From: Candidatus Saccharimonadota bacterium
GTDB taxonomy: Bacteria > Patescibacteriota > Saccharimonadia > Saccharimonadales > JAGQNJ01
DNA: 22,884 bases
Direction: 5' to 3'
Assembly (NCBI GenBank): GCA_020428115.1
Contig: JAGQNJ010000004.1
Span: forward strand, 1-22,884
The notes below the pieces were generated by a model, which saw only the letters and a list, made by a program, of their open reading frames with translations, did no database searches and was not told the origin of the DNA. Position numbers and translations under genes: made by a program. This document shows positions 12,792 to 20,651 of the stretch, one piece after another (position 1 is the first letter of the stretch; every line of letters begins with the position of its first letter).

Positions 12792-12803
12792 TTATCTTCG
12801 TAC

Positions 12804-13244
12804 ATGAATCAGCAATCTATTGAGAAACAACCATCGCTAAATTTGCCACCAGTTCGGCAAGAAACCCCCGTCAGTAAACACGAGGCGGGTGCTGACTCGC
12901 TGCAAAATGTAAAACAACTGGGTAGCGAGCGCAACCCAGAGTTTATTGCCCAGGGCCAAAGTAGTTCTACGCTCCAGCCAAGCGCGGGCTCGGCTGTAAC
13001 CCCTGTGGAGCCCGCTCAGACCACTACAGTAAGTAGTACGCCTGCCACTAACGATGATACGAACCCAATGATCGCTGATGATGTTGATTTGATAGAGAAA
13101 GAGTGGGTGGAGAAGGCCAAAAAAATTGTTGCGCAAACTAAAGACGATCCATATAAGCAAAACGAAGAGATCAACAAAGTTAAAGCCGACTACATTAAAA
13201 AGCGCTATAACAAAACAATAGAGGCGAACGAAGATCAGCCATGA
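12804..13244 (+). CDS. Small soluble partner of the VirD4-like ATPase, unknown
   Basis: 146 residues. The first ~88 are low-complexity (rich in Gln, Ser, Pro, Thr) and probably disordered. Residues ~90-140 form a charged helical unit starting MIADDVDLIEKEWVEKAKKI, followed by a DDPYKQNEEINKVKADYIKKRY stretch that looks conserved and could be a short docking domain. There is no signal peptide or membrane segment. Its stop overlaps the start of the ATPase gene in ATGA, giving a 4-nt overlap and translational coupling, so a stoichiometric partner of the ATPase is likely. I recall similar small proteins beside such ATPases in other CPR genomes, but that is from memory. Function unknown. Confidence 0.72.
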   Translation: MNQQSIEKQPSLNLPPVRQETPVSKHEAGADSLQNVKQLGSERNPEFIAQGQSSSTLQPSAGSAVTPVEPAQTTTVSSTPATNDDTNPMIADDVDLIEKEWVEKAKKIVAQTKDDPYKQNEEINKVKADYIKKRYNKTIEANEDQP

Positions 13245-16200
13245 TGGTGTTAATTTTTATCGCTATTTCTCTTTTGGTTCTTGCTGGCATCATTGGACCG
13301 ATTTTCTATATACAGTCGCGCAAGGTTTTGCGTGAACAGAAAAACTACGAGCGTGGACTCAAAATGGTGCCATTGCTTATACACTTGCCACCATCAAGCG
13401 AGGATAAAGAATCGGGGGCTCGTGACGAGCGTGAGATCATCGACGAAAACGTCTCTAAAGCCCAGATTTTGTATACCATTATTGCGAGCACACTCCGAAA
13501 GGGCTTTCGTAATAAATTCTATGGCCAGCGACATTTTGCTTTTGAGATAGTCGCAACACATGGATTTGTTCGGTTTTATGCCGCTGTACCTGTGGCAATG
13601 ATAGATGTAGTGACCCAGGCTGTGATTAGCGCCTACCCAAGCGCCCAGCTCGAGGAAGTGCCTGAGCACAATATTTTCAGTCCTGTAGGTAAAATAACAG
13701 GGACAGTTGGTGGTGAACTTACTCTTAAGGAGCCGTTTGCATACCCTATTGCGACGTATCAGGATCTCAAGCGAGACCCAATGCAAACCCTCCTAAACTC
13801 GTTGTCGTCACTCGAGAAGGGTGATGGTGTGGGTATACAGTTACTTATGCGTCCTGCCGAATCATCATGGCGCAAACAAGCATCGGCAATTGCAAGCAAA
13901 AAGCGCAAGGGTAAAGAGGGTAAAAAGGGTGGACAGAAGGCGTTTGATTTATTACAGGCCCTATGGAAACCACCAGAGGCCAAGGAAGAAGGCTCTTCTG
14001 GCAGCAAAGATCTTTCAGGCCTAGATCAGTCGATTCTAGATTCAATTGATGACAAAACAAGGCATGCTGGCTATGAAACACTTATACGAGTGGTATCATC
14101 CTCTAATGTTACGAGTAAGGCGCAGGCGGGGCTCAATAATGTCGTGGCTGCCTTTGCATTGTTTGATTCCCAGGGCAGGAACGGCTTTAAATATACCCCC
14201 GCAAAAGATATAGAGCAGTTTGTAACAGCGTACATTTTGCGATTTTTCCCCCAAGAAAGTAATCAGAACATTCTAAATGCTGTTGAGCTAGCGAGCATTT
14301 TCCATTTTCCTGACCAGAAGAACATTCCTACCTCGCAACTTGAACGTCAAGCGTCCAAGCAGGTTGATGCCCCCCGTAATATTCCAAGCGAAGGTCTCTT
14401 CTTGGGTTATAACTTATTCAGAGGAGTCAAGAAACCAATCAGAATTTCTCTTAATGATCGGCAGCGTCACATGTATGCAGTTGGTCAGACTGGTACTGGT
14501 AAGTCTACCTTTTTGGAGAACTTGGCTCTACAAGACATGCTTAACGGTGATGGATTCTGTTTTATTGACCCGCACGGTGATACTGCTGAGCGTCTTTTGG
14601 CTATGGTGCCAAAAGAACGAACCGAGGACGTTATTTACTTCTGTCCTGCGGATATGGAATACCCCATGGGGCTCAATTTGTTTGAGTTTAACCTGCCAGA
14701 ACAGAAGGACTTTTTAATCCAAGAGGCCATAAACATGCTGTATAAGCTGTATGATCCTCAACACCAAGGCATTATAGGCCCCCGCTATGAACACTGGTTC
14801 CGTAATGCTGCTTTAACAGTGATGGGTAATCCAGAGGGAGGCACATTTATTGATATTCCGAAAGTGTTCACAGACAAGGCATATGAGAGGGAGCTTAGAA
14901 AATACATAACTGACCAAACTGTACTTGATTTTTGGAACAAGGAAATGGCTCAAACAAGTGACTACCATAAGAGTGAGGTGCTTGGATGGTTTGTAAGCAA
15001 GTTCGGGGCTTTTTTATCCAATGAGATGATGCGTAATATTATTGGCCAGACAAAAAGTGCCTTTGACCTGCGTGAAATTATGGATAACCGTAAAATACTG
15101 CTCGTTAACCTCAGCAAGGGGCGCACGGGTGAGCTTAACTCTAAGCTCCTCGGTATGATTTTTGTTATGAAGTTTCAAGCCGCAGCTATGAGTCGAGCGA
15201 ATATTCCTGAGGAGCAGCGTGTAGATTTTGGCCTGTATGTAGATGAGTTCCAGAACTTCTCAACTGATTCATTTGCAACCATCATGTCAGAGGCCCGAAA
15301 ATACCACCTTAACCTTATCGTTGCGAACCAGTTTACAACCCAGTTGACCGAAGAAATTCGTGATGCAGTCTTTGGTAACATGGGTACCATTGTTTCGTTC
15401 AGGGTGGGGCAAAATGATGTAGATGTGCTCTCCAAGTATTTCCAGCCGCTGTTTGAGCCAGATGATTTGTTACGCGTTCCAAACCATAATGCGATCGTTC
15501 GAACTCTTGTTGGCGGTGTGCCTACACAGCCTTTTAGCATGTCAACAGTGCCACCACTTGGAACGCCAAATCCGAAACTCGCCCAAGCACTTAAGCAGCT
15601 CTCTGCAGCAAAATATGGTAAGCCAAAAGCCAAGGCTGAGGCAGAGATTTTTGGGCGCTTGGCAACTAAAGAGCCTGTTCGCCCGGCTGGCGGATCGTCT
15701 CCATATGTTCCACAAGCGCAAGGTGGCGCTCGTCCAGGTGCGCAACTCCCGCGTCCAGGCACAGGATCATTTCTTGATGAGTGGCTTGCTAAACGTCGTC
15801 AGACACCTGCAGCTGCTGGTCCAGCAGGTGCTATACCTTCCCGCCGGAATGCATCGACAGGCACAGTACCAACCAGTCCACATACAGCAATGCCTCCTGC
15901 AGGCGCTCAGACGCCGTATGCTGCGCCTCATGTATCTTCTGCATCAATTCCTCCAAATCCTGTCTCTACCGCGCCACAGGCCGTTCCTATGGCGCCGCAG
16001 GCTTCCTCTGCACGGCATTCCGCGCACCATACCCCTCTAGTTGACCCAAATAAATCAACAGCCCAGGTTGAATACAATGCAGGGGGGTCCTCAACCCAGC
16101 AAGCCTCAGGGCAGTTTGACCAAGAAGAAGTAGCAACCATTGCAGAGAAGCTTAAAAACAATATAGGTGGCAAGCCTGCACAGACTGTCAAAAATACTGC

Positions 16201-16324
16201 TACATCTGGCGAGGTATCATTGCGTGGTGCAGGGGCAGCATCTGCAGATGACACGATCATTATTGATAAAGAAGGAAATCTGCACTACACCAACGAAGAG
16301 CAATCAGCAGCGAACCAAGGATAG
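13241..16324 (+). CDS. VirD4/TraD-like membrane-anchored AAA+ ATPase with Pro/Ala-rich tail
   Basis: 1027 residues. Residues 1-25 are a single membrane anchor. Residues ~40-380 form a large unrecognised domain, with a Lys-rich loop at 219-233. The ATPase core has Walker A GQTGTGKS (415-422), FIDPHGD (441-447), a second acidic motif LYVDEFQNF (665-673) and a sensor-like ANQFTTQL, the order seen in type IV secretion coupling proteins and related FtsK/HerA-like pumps. After ~residue 800 comes a long low-complexity tail rich in Pro, Ala, Ser and Gln (to ~980), then a short hydrophobic/acidic end. Coupling proteins move DNA or protein to a membrane channel, and this is the likely role here. No relaxase or channel gene is in the window. 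The ATG shares bases with the upstream stop. Confidence 0.85.
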   Translation: MMVLIFIAISLLVLAGIIGPIFYIQSRKVLREQKNYERGLKMVPLLIHLPPSSEDKESGARDEREIIDENVSKAQILYTIIASTLRKGFRNKFYGQRHFAFEIVATHGFVRFYAAVPVAMIDVVTQAVISAYPSAQLEEVPEHNIFSPVGKITGTVGGELTLKEPFAYPIATYQDLKRDPMQTLLNSLSSLEKGDGVGIQLLMRPAESSWRKQASAIASKKRKGKEGKKGGQKAFDLLQALWKPPEAKEEGSSGSKDLSGLDQSILDSIDDKTRHAGYETLIRVVSSSNVTSKAQAGLNNVVAAFALFDSQGRNGFKYTPAKDIEQFVTAYILRFFPQESNQNILNAVELASIFHFPDQKNIPTSQLERQASKQVDAPRNIPSEGLFLGYNLFRGVKKPIRISLNDRQRHMYAVGQTGTGKSTFLENLALQDMLNGDGFCFIDPHGDTAERLLAMVPKERTEDVIYFCPADMEYPMGLNLFEFNLPEQKDFLIQEAINMLYKLYDPQHQGIIGPRYEHWFRNAALTVMGNPEGGTFIDIPKVFTDKAYERELRKYITDQTVLDFWNKEMAQTSDYHKSEVLGWFVSKFGAFLSNEMMRNIIGQTKSAFDLREIMDNRKILLVNLSKGRTGELNSKLLGMIFVMKFQAAAMSRANIPEEQRVDFGLYVDEFQNFSTDSFATIMSEARKYHLNLIVANQFTTQLTEEIRDAVFGNMGTIVSFRVGQNDVDVLSKYFQPLFEPDDLLRVPNHNAIVRTLVGGVPTQPFSMSTVPPLGTPNPKLAQALKQLSAAKYGKPKAKAEAEIFGRLATKEPVRPAGGSSPYVPQAQGGARPGAQLPRPGTGSFLDEWLAKRRQTPAAAGPAGAIPSRRNASTGTVPTSPHTAMPPAGAQTPYAAPHVSSASIPPNPVSTAPQAVPMAPQASSARHSAHHTPLVDPNKSTAQVEYNAGGSSTQQASGQFDQEEVATIAEKLKNNIGGKPAQTVKNTATSGEVSLRGAGAASADDTIIIDKEGNLHYTNEEQSAANQG

Positions 16325-16372
16325 ATATTCTTTATCTTTAAATACTGCCTCACGGAATCGAAAGGATGTATC

Positions 16373-16945
16373 CTAGGCGCGCTTAAAGGCTTTTCTAAAT
16401 GTCTTGAATAGGAGTTCGGCCAGCAGACCCACTGCAAATCCAACACCCAGTAGAGCGATAAAAACGAAGAAGTTATAACGGAATCCATAATGCCGGCTTA
16501 TCCAAACAACAAACATGCCACCTGCGAGCGCTGCGATACTACTCCCGAGTACGCCAGAAGGTCGTGCAACGGTTTTGGCACCTACATTGCTGATAGCTTC
16601 GACAGTAGGCTTATGGATAAGTTTACTAAACGAACGTTCGGGCTTAGACAGGTGTTGCTGTATGCGATGTAATTCGCGTTTATAAGCTGTCTTTTTAACG
16701 GTTCGATCAATAAGCGGGGTGTTGTCTGTACGTTTTTCTTTGCCGAGTTCGCTAGTAGGGCGTTCTTTGCCACTGATTGCTTCGTGTTTTGCGGCTTTCT
16801 CTAGTTCTGGTACGTGCTCCTTGTTGTCAGGAGATTTCTCGGCCTTCTCGTGCATTTCTCGAAGACGCTCTGCCTGCTTTTCGTTTTGTTCATGTGATGG
16901 TTCACGTTCATGTCTGTTTTCTGTAATTGGTAATCGTTCACTCAT
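16373..16945 (-). CDS. Conserved-type membrane protein with charged N-terminal region
   Basis: 190 residues from the ATG at 16945; a GTG start 12 nt upstream is possible but lies inside the preceding gene. The first ~120 residues are highly charged (Glu, Lys, Arg, His) and probably helical and cytoplasmic. Residues ~130-150 and ~157-180 are two hydrophobic segments (VLGSSIAALAGGMFVVWI and FVFIALLGVGFAVGLLAELL), ending in a basic tail FKTFRKAFKRA. A Shine-Dalgarno GGAG sits 6 nt before the ATG, overlapping the end of the surface-protein gene, with only 1 nt between stop and start, so the two form an operon. It may be an accessory to the surface protein. Function unknown; convergent with the VirD4-like gene (48 bp apart, no clear terminator). 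Confidence 0.75.
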   Translation of the reverse strand: MSERLPITENRHEREPSHEQNEKQAERLREMHEKAEKSPDNKEHVPELEKAAKHEAISGKERPTSELGKEKRTDNTPLIDRTVKKTAYKRELHRIQQHLSKPERSFSKLIHKPTVEAISNVGAKTVARPSGVLGSSIAALAGGMFVVWISRHYGFRYNFFVFIALLGVGFAVGLLAELLFKTFRKAFKRA

Positions 16946-16946
16946 T

Positions 16947-18536
16947 CTATGCTCCACCCGTTGTTACATATTCTGATTTTACAACATCGAGCTCTTTAGC
17001 CATCAGACGAGTTCGTGCAAAGAAGTAGCCAACTATCAGTGCAGCTACAAATCCTACTGCCAATGTTTCTCCTGGTCCGGTGTTAGGTAGGGAAGTTGTG
17101 ACCTGCTCGGTTGTCTTAGGGACCGAGGGAGGTAGCTTCACGTTGACAGTTTCGCCGTACACATTGGTCATAGTTAGGTCGAACGAACCTGGTGCTGTAC
17201 TTGCTACTGGTGTTTGAGGGATGGGATCTTTGATCTTGACTGTAACCTGTTGCTCAACAGTTTCACCTGGCTTGATATCAATAGCAGGCCATCGAACAAT
17301 GTTATTTGCATCCATGGTGCCACCGTGAAGGTCAACGATGTCGGCGTATTCAAGCACGTCAGCCATATTTTCTTCTACCACGAAGTCATTTACTGCTGTA
17401 TTTTTGCTAGTATTTGTAACCTGCAAGCGATAGAGGATTACATCGCCAGCCTTTGCAGTTGTGCCGTTGGCATCCTCGATGCCCTGGGTCTGGTTGGTAG
17501 CCTTCTTGTTCAGTACCAAACAGACTTCTGCATCATCTTCGTTTTCGGCTTCTTCACAGGGCTTCTGTGTGTCGGCTGAAACATGCTTGACGCAGTCACC
17601 CTCAAAGTTTCCAAATGCATTAACGGTTGAACCATCAGTTTTGACTGCAAGTAGGAAGGTGTAGTTGCCCGCTTTTTCTAGAGTAAACACTCTTGGGGTA
17701 TTATCTTGTGCAAGTGTGCCATCGAACGGTATGCCTTTGGCTTCTTGGCTTGCTACTACGGAGCCAGATTCATTGACCAGGTAGTAATACATATCGACAA
17801 GTTCATTTGGTGGTAGATTTTGACCTACTGCACGACCACGGACACTTACCGAAGAGCCAGCCTTAACCTTTGCGCCTTCGTTTACGCTCATGAGGAGTGC
17901 ATTACAGGCAATTAACTTGTTTGGTGCTGGTGGAGGTGGCGGTGGAGGCGGCGGTGGAGGCGGTGCTGGTGGGCCCACAATGGTTATGTTGCCGCATCCG
18001 AGGAGTACCATGAATGGTGTTCCGTCAGCTCGTGTTCCTGTGATTGCCTCACAGTTATGTCCGTCGTTATAGCAGTGGTCACCCCAAGAGGTAAGAGGGC
18101 GCATGTAATATGTGCCAGCATTCGGAATTGATACACTGACTTCACTTGCAAATCCATACGGAATGCGACCCATTGAATAAAGCTGGCCACCGTATTCGTT
18201 GTAATCAATACGTCGAACCTGACCAGCATAGAGGCTTATACAATCTATGCCAAAGTAATTAAGTATTGTTTTGAAGTCGTAGGTGTTGCTATTACAAGCA
18301 TTAACAGCGTCACCTTGATTGGCGAACCCTCCTGGAAACATGTCGTTTCCCGAACTTGCGACTGAAGGTTGCGTTGGGATTGCAGCTGCAAATATCTGTA
18401 CACCAAGAAACAACAACAAAAACGCGAGTCCTAAACGACGAACAGAGGCTTCTTTATGTAGGCGCTTGGCATAAAAAGAAACCTTGCCGATAAGGCTTGG
18501 GTTGAAGGGGAGGTTGGAGAGCAGTTTTTTAAACAT
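16947..18536 (-). CDS. LPNTG-type surface protein with polyproline hinge
   Basis: 529 residues from the ATG at 18536; an upstream in-frame start at 18683 would run through the divergent gyrB promoter. A basic N-terminus and hydrophobic segment (~34-52, ending FAAAIPTQPSVA) act as a signal peptide or anchor. A Cys-rich region (~60-185) follows, then a hinge of about 14 prolines (189-205), an Ig-like region (~210-320), and a repeat-like domain with the VTNTSKNTAVNDFVVEEN pattern of surface DUF11-type domains (~345-465). The C-terminus has LPNTG (483-487), a hydrophobic segment (~491-507) and a positively charged start of the tail, the layout of a sortase substrate. It is probably exposed on the cell surface. 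Which sortase, if any, is not in the window. Confidence 0.8.
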   Translation of the reverse strand: MFKKLLSNLPFNPSLIGKVSFYAKRLHKEASVRRLGLAFLLLFLGVQIFAAAIPTQPSVASSGNDMFPGGFANQGDAVNACNSNTYDFKTILNYFGIDCISLYAGQVRRIDYNEYGGQLYSMGRIPYGFASEVSVSIPNAGTYYMRPLTSWGDHCYNDGHNCEAITGTRADGTPFMVLLGCGNITIVGPPAPPPPPPPPPPPPAPNKLIACNALLMSVNEGAKVKAGSSVSVRGRAVGQNLPPNELVDMYYYLVNESGSVVASQEAKGIPFDGTLAQDNTPRVFTLEKAGNYTFLLAVKTDGSTVNAFGNFEGDCVKHVSADTQKPCEEAENEDDAEVCLVLNKKATNQTQGIEDANGTTAKAGDVILYRLQVTNTSKNTAVNDFVVEENMADVLEYADIVDLHGGTMDANNIVRWPAIDIKPGETVEQQVTVKIKDPIPQTPVASTAPGSFDLTMTNVYGETVNVKLPPSVPKTTEQVTTSLPNTGPGETLAVGFVAALIVGYFFARTRLMAKELDVVKSEYVTTGGA

Positions 18537-18606
18537 GTTTGTATTTCTTTTTATTCTGCTAATGCTATTGAACCATGAAAACGTGTGTTCATACAAGGCT
18601 TTTTTG

Positions 18607-18635
18607 TTGTTTCGTGAGTGTTTTTTGGTTATAAT
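18607..18635 (+). promoter_or_regulatory. gyrB promoter
   Basis: TTGTTT (18607-18612), exactly 17 bp, TATAAT (18630-18635). The predicted start is near 18642, giving a 44-nt leader before the GTG start at 18686. It is divergent from the surface-protein gene, whose own promoter is not clear. Confidence 0.65.
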
Positions 18636-18685
18636 AGGTTCTAACAGGAGTAAAAACATACATTCCGGGAGAGGGTATATCACGC

Positions 18686-20650
18686 GTGAGTAGTCAGAAA
18701 GATTATGATGCTAGCCAGATTCAGGTGCTTGAGGGTCTTGAACCCGTTCGTAAGCGCCCTGGTATGTATATCGGTGGTACTGGTGTTGAAGGACTTCATC
18801 ACCTCGTTTGGGAGATCGTTGACAATGGTATCGACGAAGCCCTTGCCGGGCATGCCTCGAGAGTTTCTGTGATACTCTTGGCGGACGGTGGCGTAACTGT
18901 TATTGACGACGGACGTGGCATACCAACTGACGTACATCCAAAAACAGGCAAGAGTACTGTCGAGACTGTTCTCACGGTACTGCATGCTGGTGGTAAGTTT
19001 GGGGGCGGTGGCTACAAAGTATCAGGTGGTTTACACGGTGTTGGTAGTAGTGTTGTTAATGCTCTATCATCAAAGCTCATTGTTACAGTTCGGCGAGACG
19101 GCAAAGAGTATCGACAAGAATATGAGAGGGGTGCGCCAAAGACTTCACTCAAAGAGGTTGGTAAAACAACAAAAACAGGAACAGAGATAACTTTTTACCC
19201 TGATGACACAATCTTTGAGACAGTAAAGATCAATTATCAAACGGTCCTTGATCGTTTACGCCATGCTGCGTATCTGACGAAGGGTATACATACTGATATT
19301 CGTGACGAGCGCTCGGGCGAACGTTACGCTTTCTATTTTGAGGGTGGTATACAGTCGTACGTACGACATCTCAACCTCGGAAAGGATGTCGTTGACGAGG
19401 ACGTTTTCTACGTTGAAAAACAGGTGGAAGACTCTGTCATTGAGATTTCGCTGCAGTACGCTGACGTTTATAGTGAAACGATTAAGCAATTCGCGAATAA
19501 TGTGTTCAATCCCGATGGCGGAACTCATTTGACTGGTTTTCGTGCTGCGCTAACGCGAGTTATCAATGATTATGCGCGCAAGAATGGCTTGCTAAAAGAA
19601 AAAGAAGAAAATTTGAGCGGCGAAGATACGAGAGAGGGTTTAACTGCCGTCATTCTTGTTAAGCTACCTGATCCACAGTTTGAAGGGCAGACTAAAAACA
19701 AGCTTGGTAACCCCGAGGTACGGGGCTACGTCGAGCAAGTTATGAACGAGTACTTCACGTACTATCTGGAGGAGCACCCTAATGTTGCCAAGAAAATAGT
19801 CGGCAAAGCGTTGTTGGCTGCGCGTGCACGAAAGGCAGCTCGCGCCGCACGAGAGAACATCCTCCGCAAGGGCGTTCTCGACGGCGCCAGTATGCCGGGT
19901 AAGTTGGCAGACTGTTCAAGCAAAGATCCGCAGAACTCCGAAATATACCTTGTTGAGGGTGACTCTGCCGGTGGTTCAGCTAAGACGGGCCGTGATAGCA
20001 AAACACAGGCAATCCTACCTCTAAGAGGCAAGGTTTTGAACGTCGAACGAGCGCGGTTGGATAAAATGCTGGCAAATAATGAAATCCTCAGCCTTATTAA
20101 GGCTCTCGGGGTGGGTATCGAGGATTCATTTGACATCAATGGCCTACGATACCACCGTATTATTATCATGACTGATGCCGATGTTGACGGTAGTCATATC
20201 AGTACGCTCTTAATGACATTTTTCTTCCGTTACATGAAGCCTGTGCTTGATGGAGGGCATATCTATCTGGCAAAACCACCGCTGTTTGAGCTCGTTAAAC
20301 CAGGCAAACAGGACAATACCTTTATCTACGATGAATCAGAGCTCGATGTGTTGCTAGACGAAGCGATTGCAAAGCGTAAAAAAGAGGGTGCAAAGATTGA
20401 TACCACTGCCGAGCGCTACAAACAAGCTGGTTTCAGCGAACAAAAGCGTTACAAGGGTCTCGGTGAAATGGATGCTGAGCAGTTATTTGCAACCACTATG
20501 GATCCCGACAAGCGTGTATTGGTACAAGTTCGTGTTGAAGATGCAGAAAAAGCCGACGCTATCTTTAATAAATTGATGGGTACAGAGGTAGAATTGCGCA
20601 AAAACTTTATTCAAGCAAACGCGAAATTTGTGAAGGATTTGGATATTTAA
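18686..20650 (+). CDS. gyrB: DNA gyrase subunit B
   Basis: ATP-driven subunit of gyrase, which introduces negative supercoils. The GHKL ATPase domain has EPVRKRPGMYIGGTG, the catalytic Glu43 and Asn47 (WEIVDNGIDEAL), DDGRGIP and the ATP-lid GGLHGVGSSVVNALS. The TOPRIM metal site is EGDSAGGSA (Glu424) and MTDADVDGSH (Asp497, Asp499, Asp501). The C-terminal region ends with QKRYKGLGEMDAEQLFATTMDP. 654 residues is the usual short GyrB, without the E. coli-type insertion. The start is GTG at 18686, since no ATG precedes the conserved MSSQKDYDASQIQVLEGLEPVRKRPG; a GGGAGAGG lies somewhat far upstream (about 12 nt). It is followed after 1 nt by gyrA, so the two are co-transcribed and probably co-translated. 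Confidence 0.97.
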   Translation: MSSQKDYDASQIQVLEGLEPVRKRPGMYIGGTGVEGLHHLVWEIVDNGIDEALAGHASRVSVILLADGGVTVIDDGRGIPTDVHPKTGKSTVETVLTVLHAGGKFGGGGYKVSGGLHGVGSSVVNALSSKLIVTVRRDGKEYRQEYERGAPKTSLKEVGKTTKTGTEITFYPDDTIFETVKINYQTVLDRLRHAAYLTKGIHTDIRDERSGERYAFYFEGGIQSYVRHLNLGKDVVDEDVFYVEKQVEDSVIEISLQYADVYSETIKQFANNVFNPDGGTHLTGFRAALTRVINDYARKNGLLKEKEENLSGEDTREGLTAVILVKLPDPQFEGQTKNKLGNPEVRGYVEQVMNEYFTYYLEEHPNVAKKIVGKALLAARARKAARAARENILRKGVLDGASMPGKLADCSSKDPQNSEIYLVEGDSAGGSAKTGRDSKTQAILPLRGKVLNVERARLDKMLANNEILSLIKALGVGIEDSFDINGLRYHRIIIMTDADVDGSHISTLLMTFFFRYMKPVLDGGHIYLAKPPLFELVKPGKQDNTFIYDESELDVLLDEAIAKRKKEGAKIDTTAERYKQAGFSEQKRYKGLGEMDAEQLFATTMDPDKRVLVQVRVEDAEKADAIFNKLMGTEVELRKNFIQANAKFVKDLDI

Positions 20651-20651
20651 T

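Noticed and set aside
15175..15762. 195-residue antisense frame opposite the VirD4-like gene
   Set aside because: It is a reading-frame shadow of a well-supported ATPase and its Pro/Ala-rich tail; it has no family features of its own.
18537..18683. N-terminal extension of the LPNTG protein
   Set aside because: It would run across the divergent gyrB promoter and put 49 odd residues before the signal segment. MFKKLLSNLP at 18536 is a natural start.
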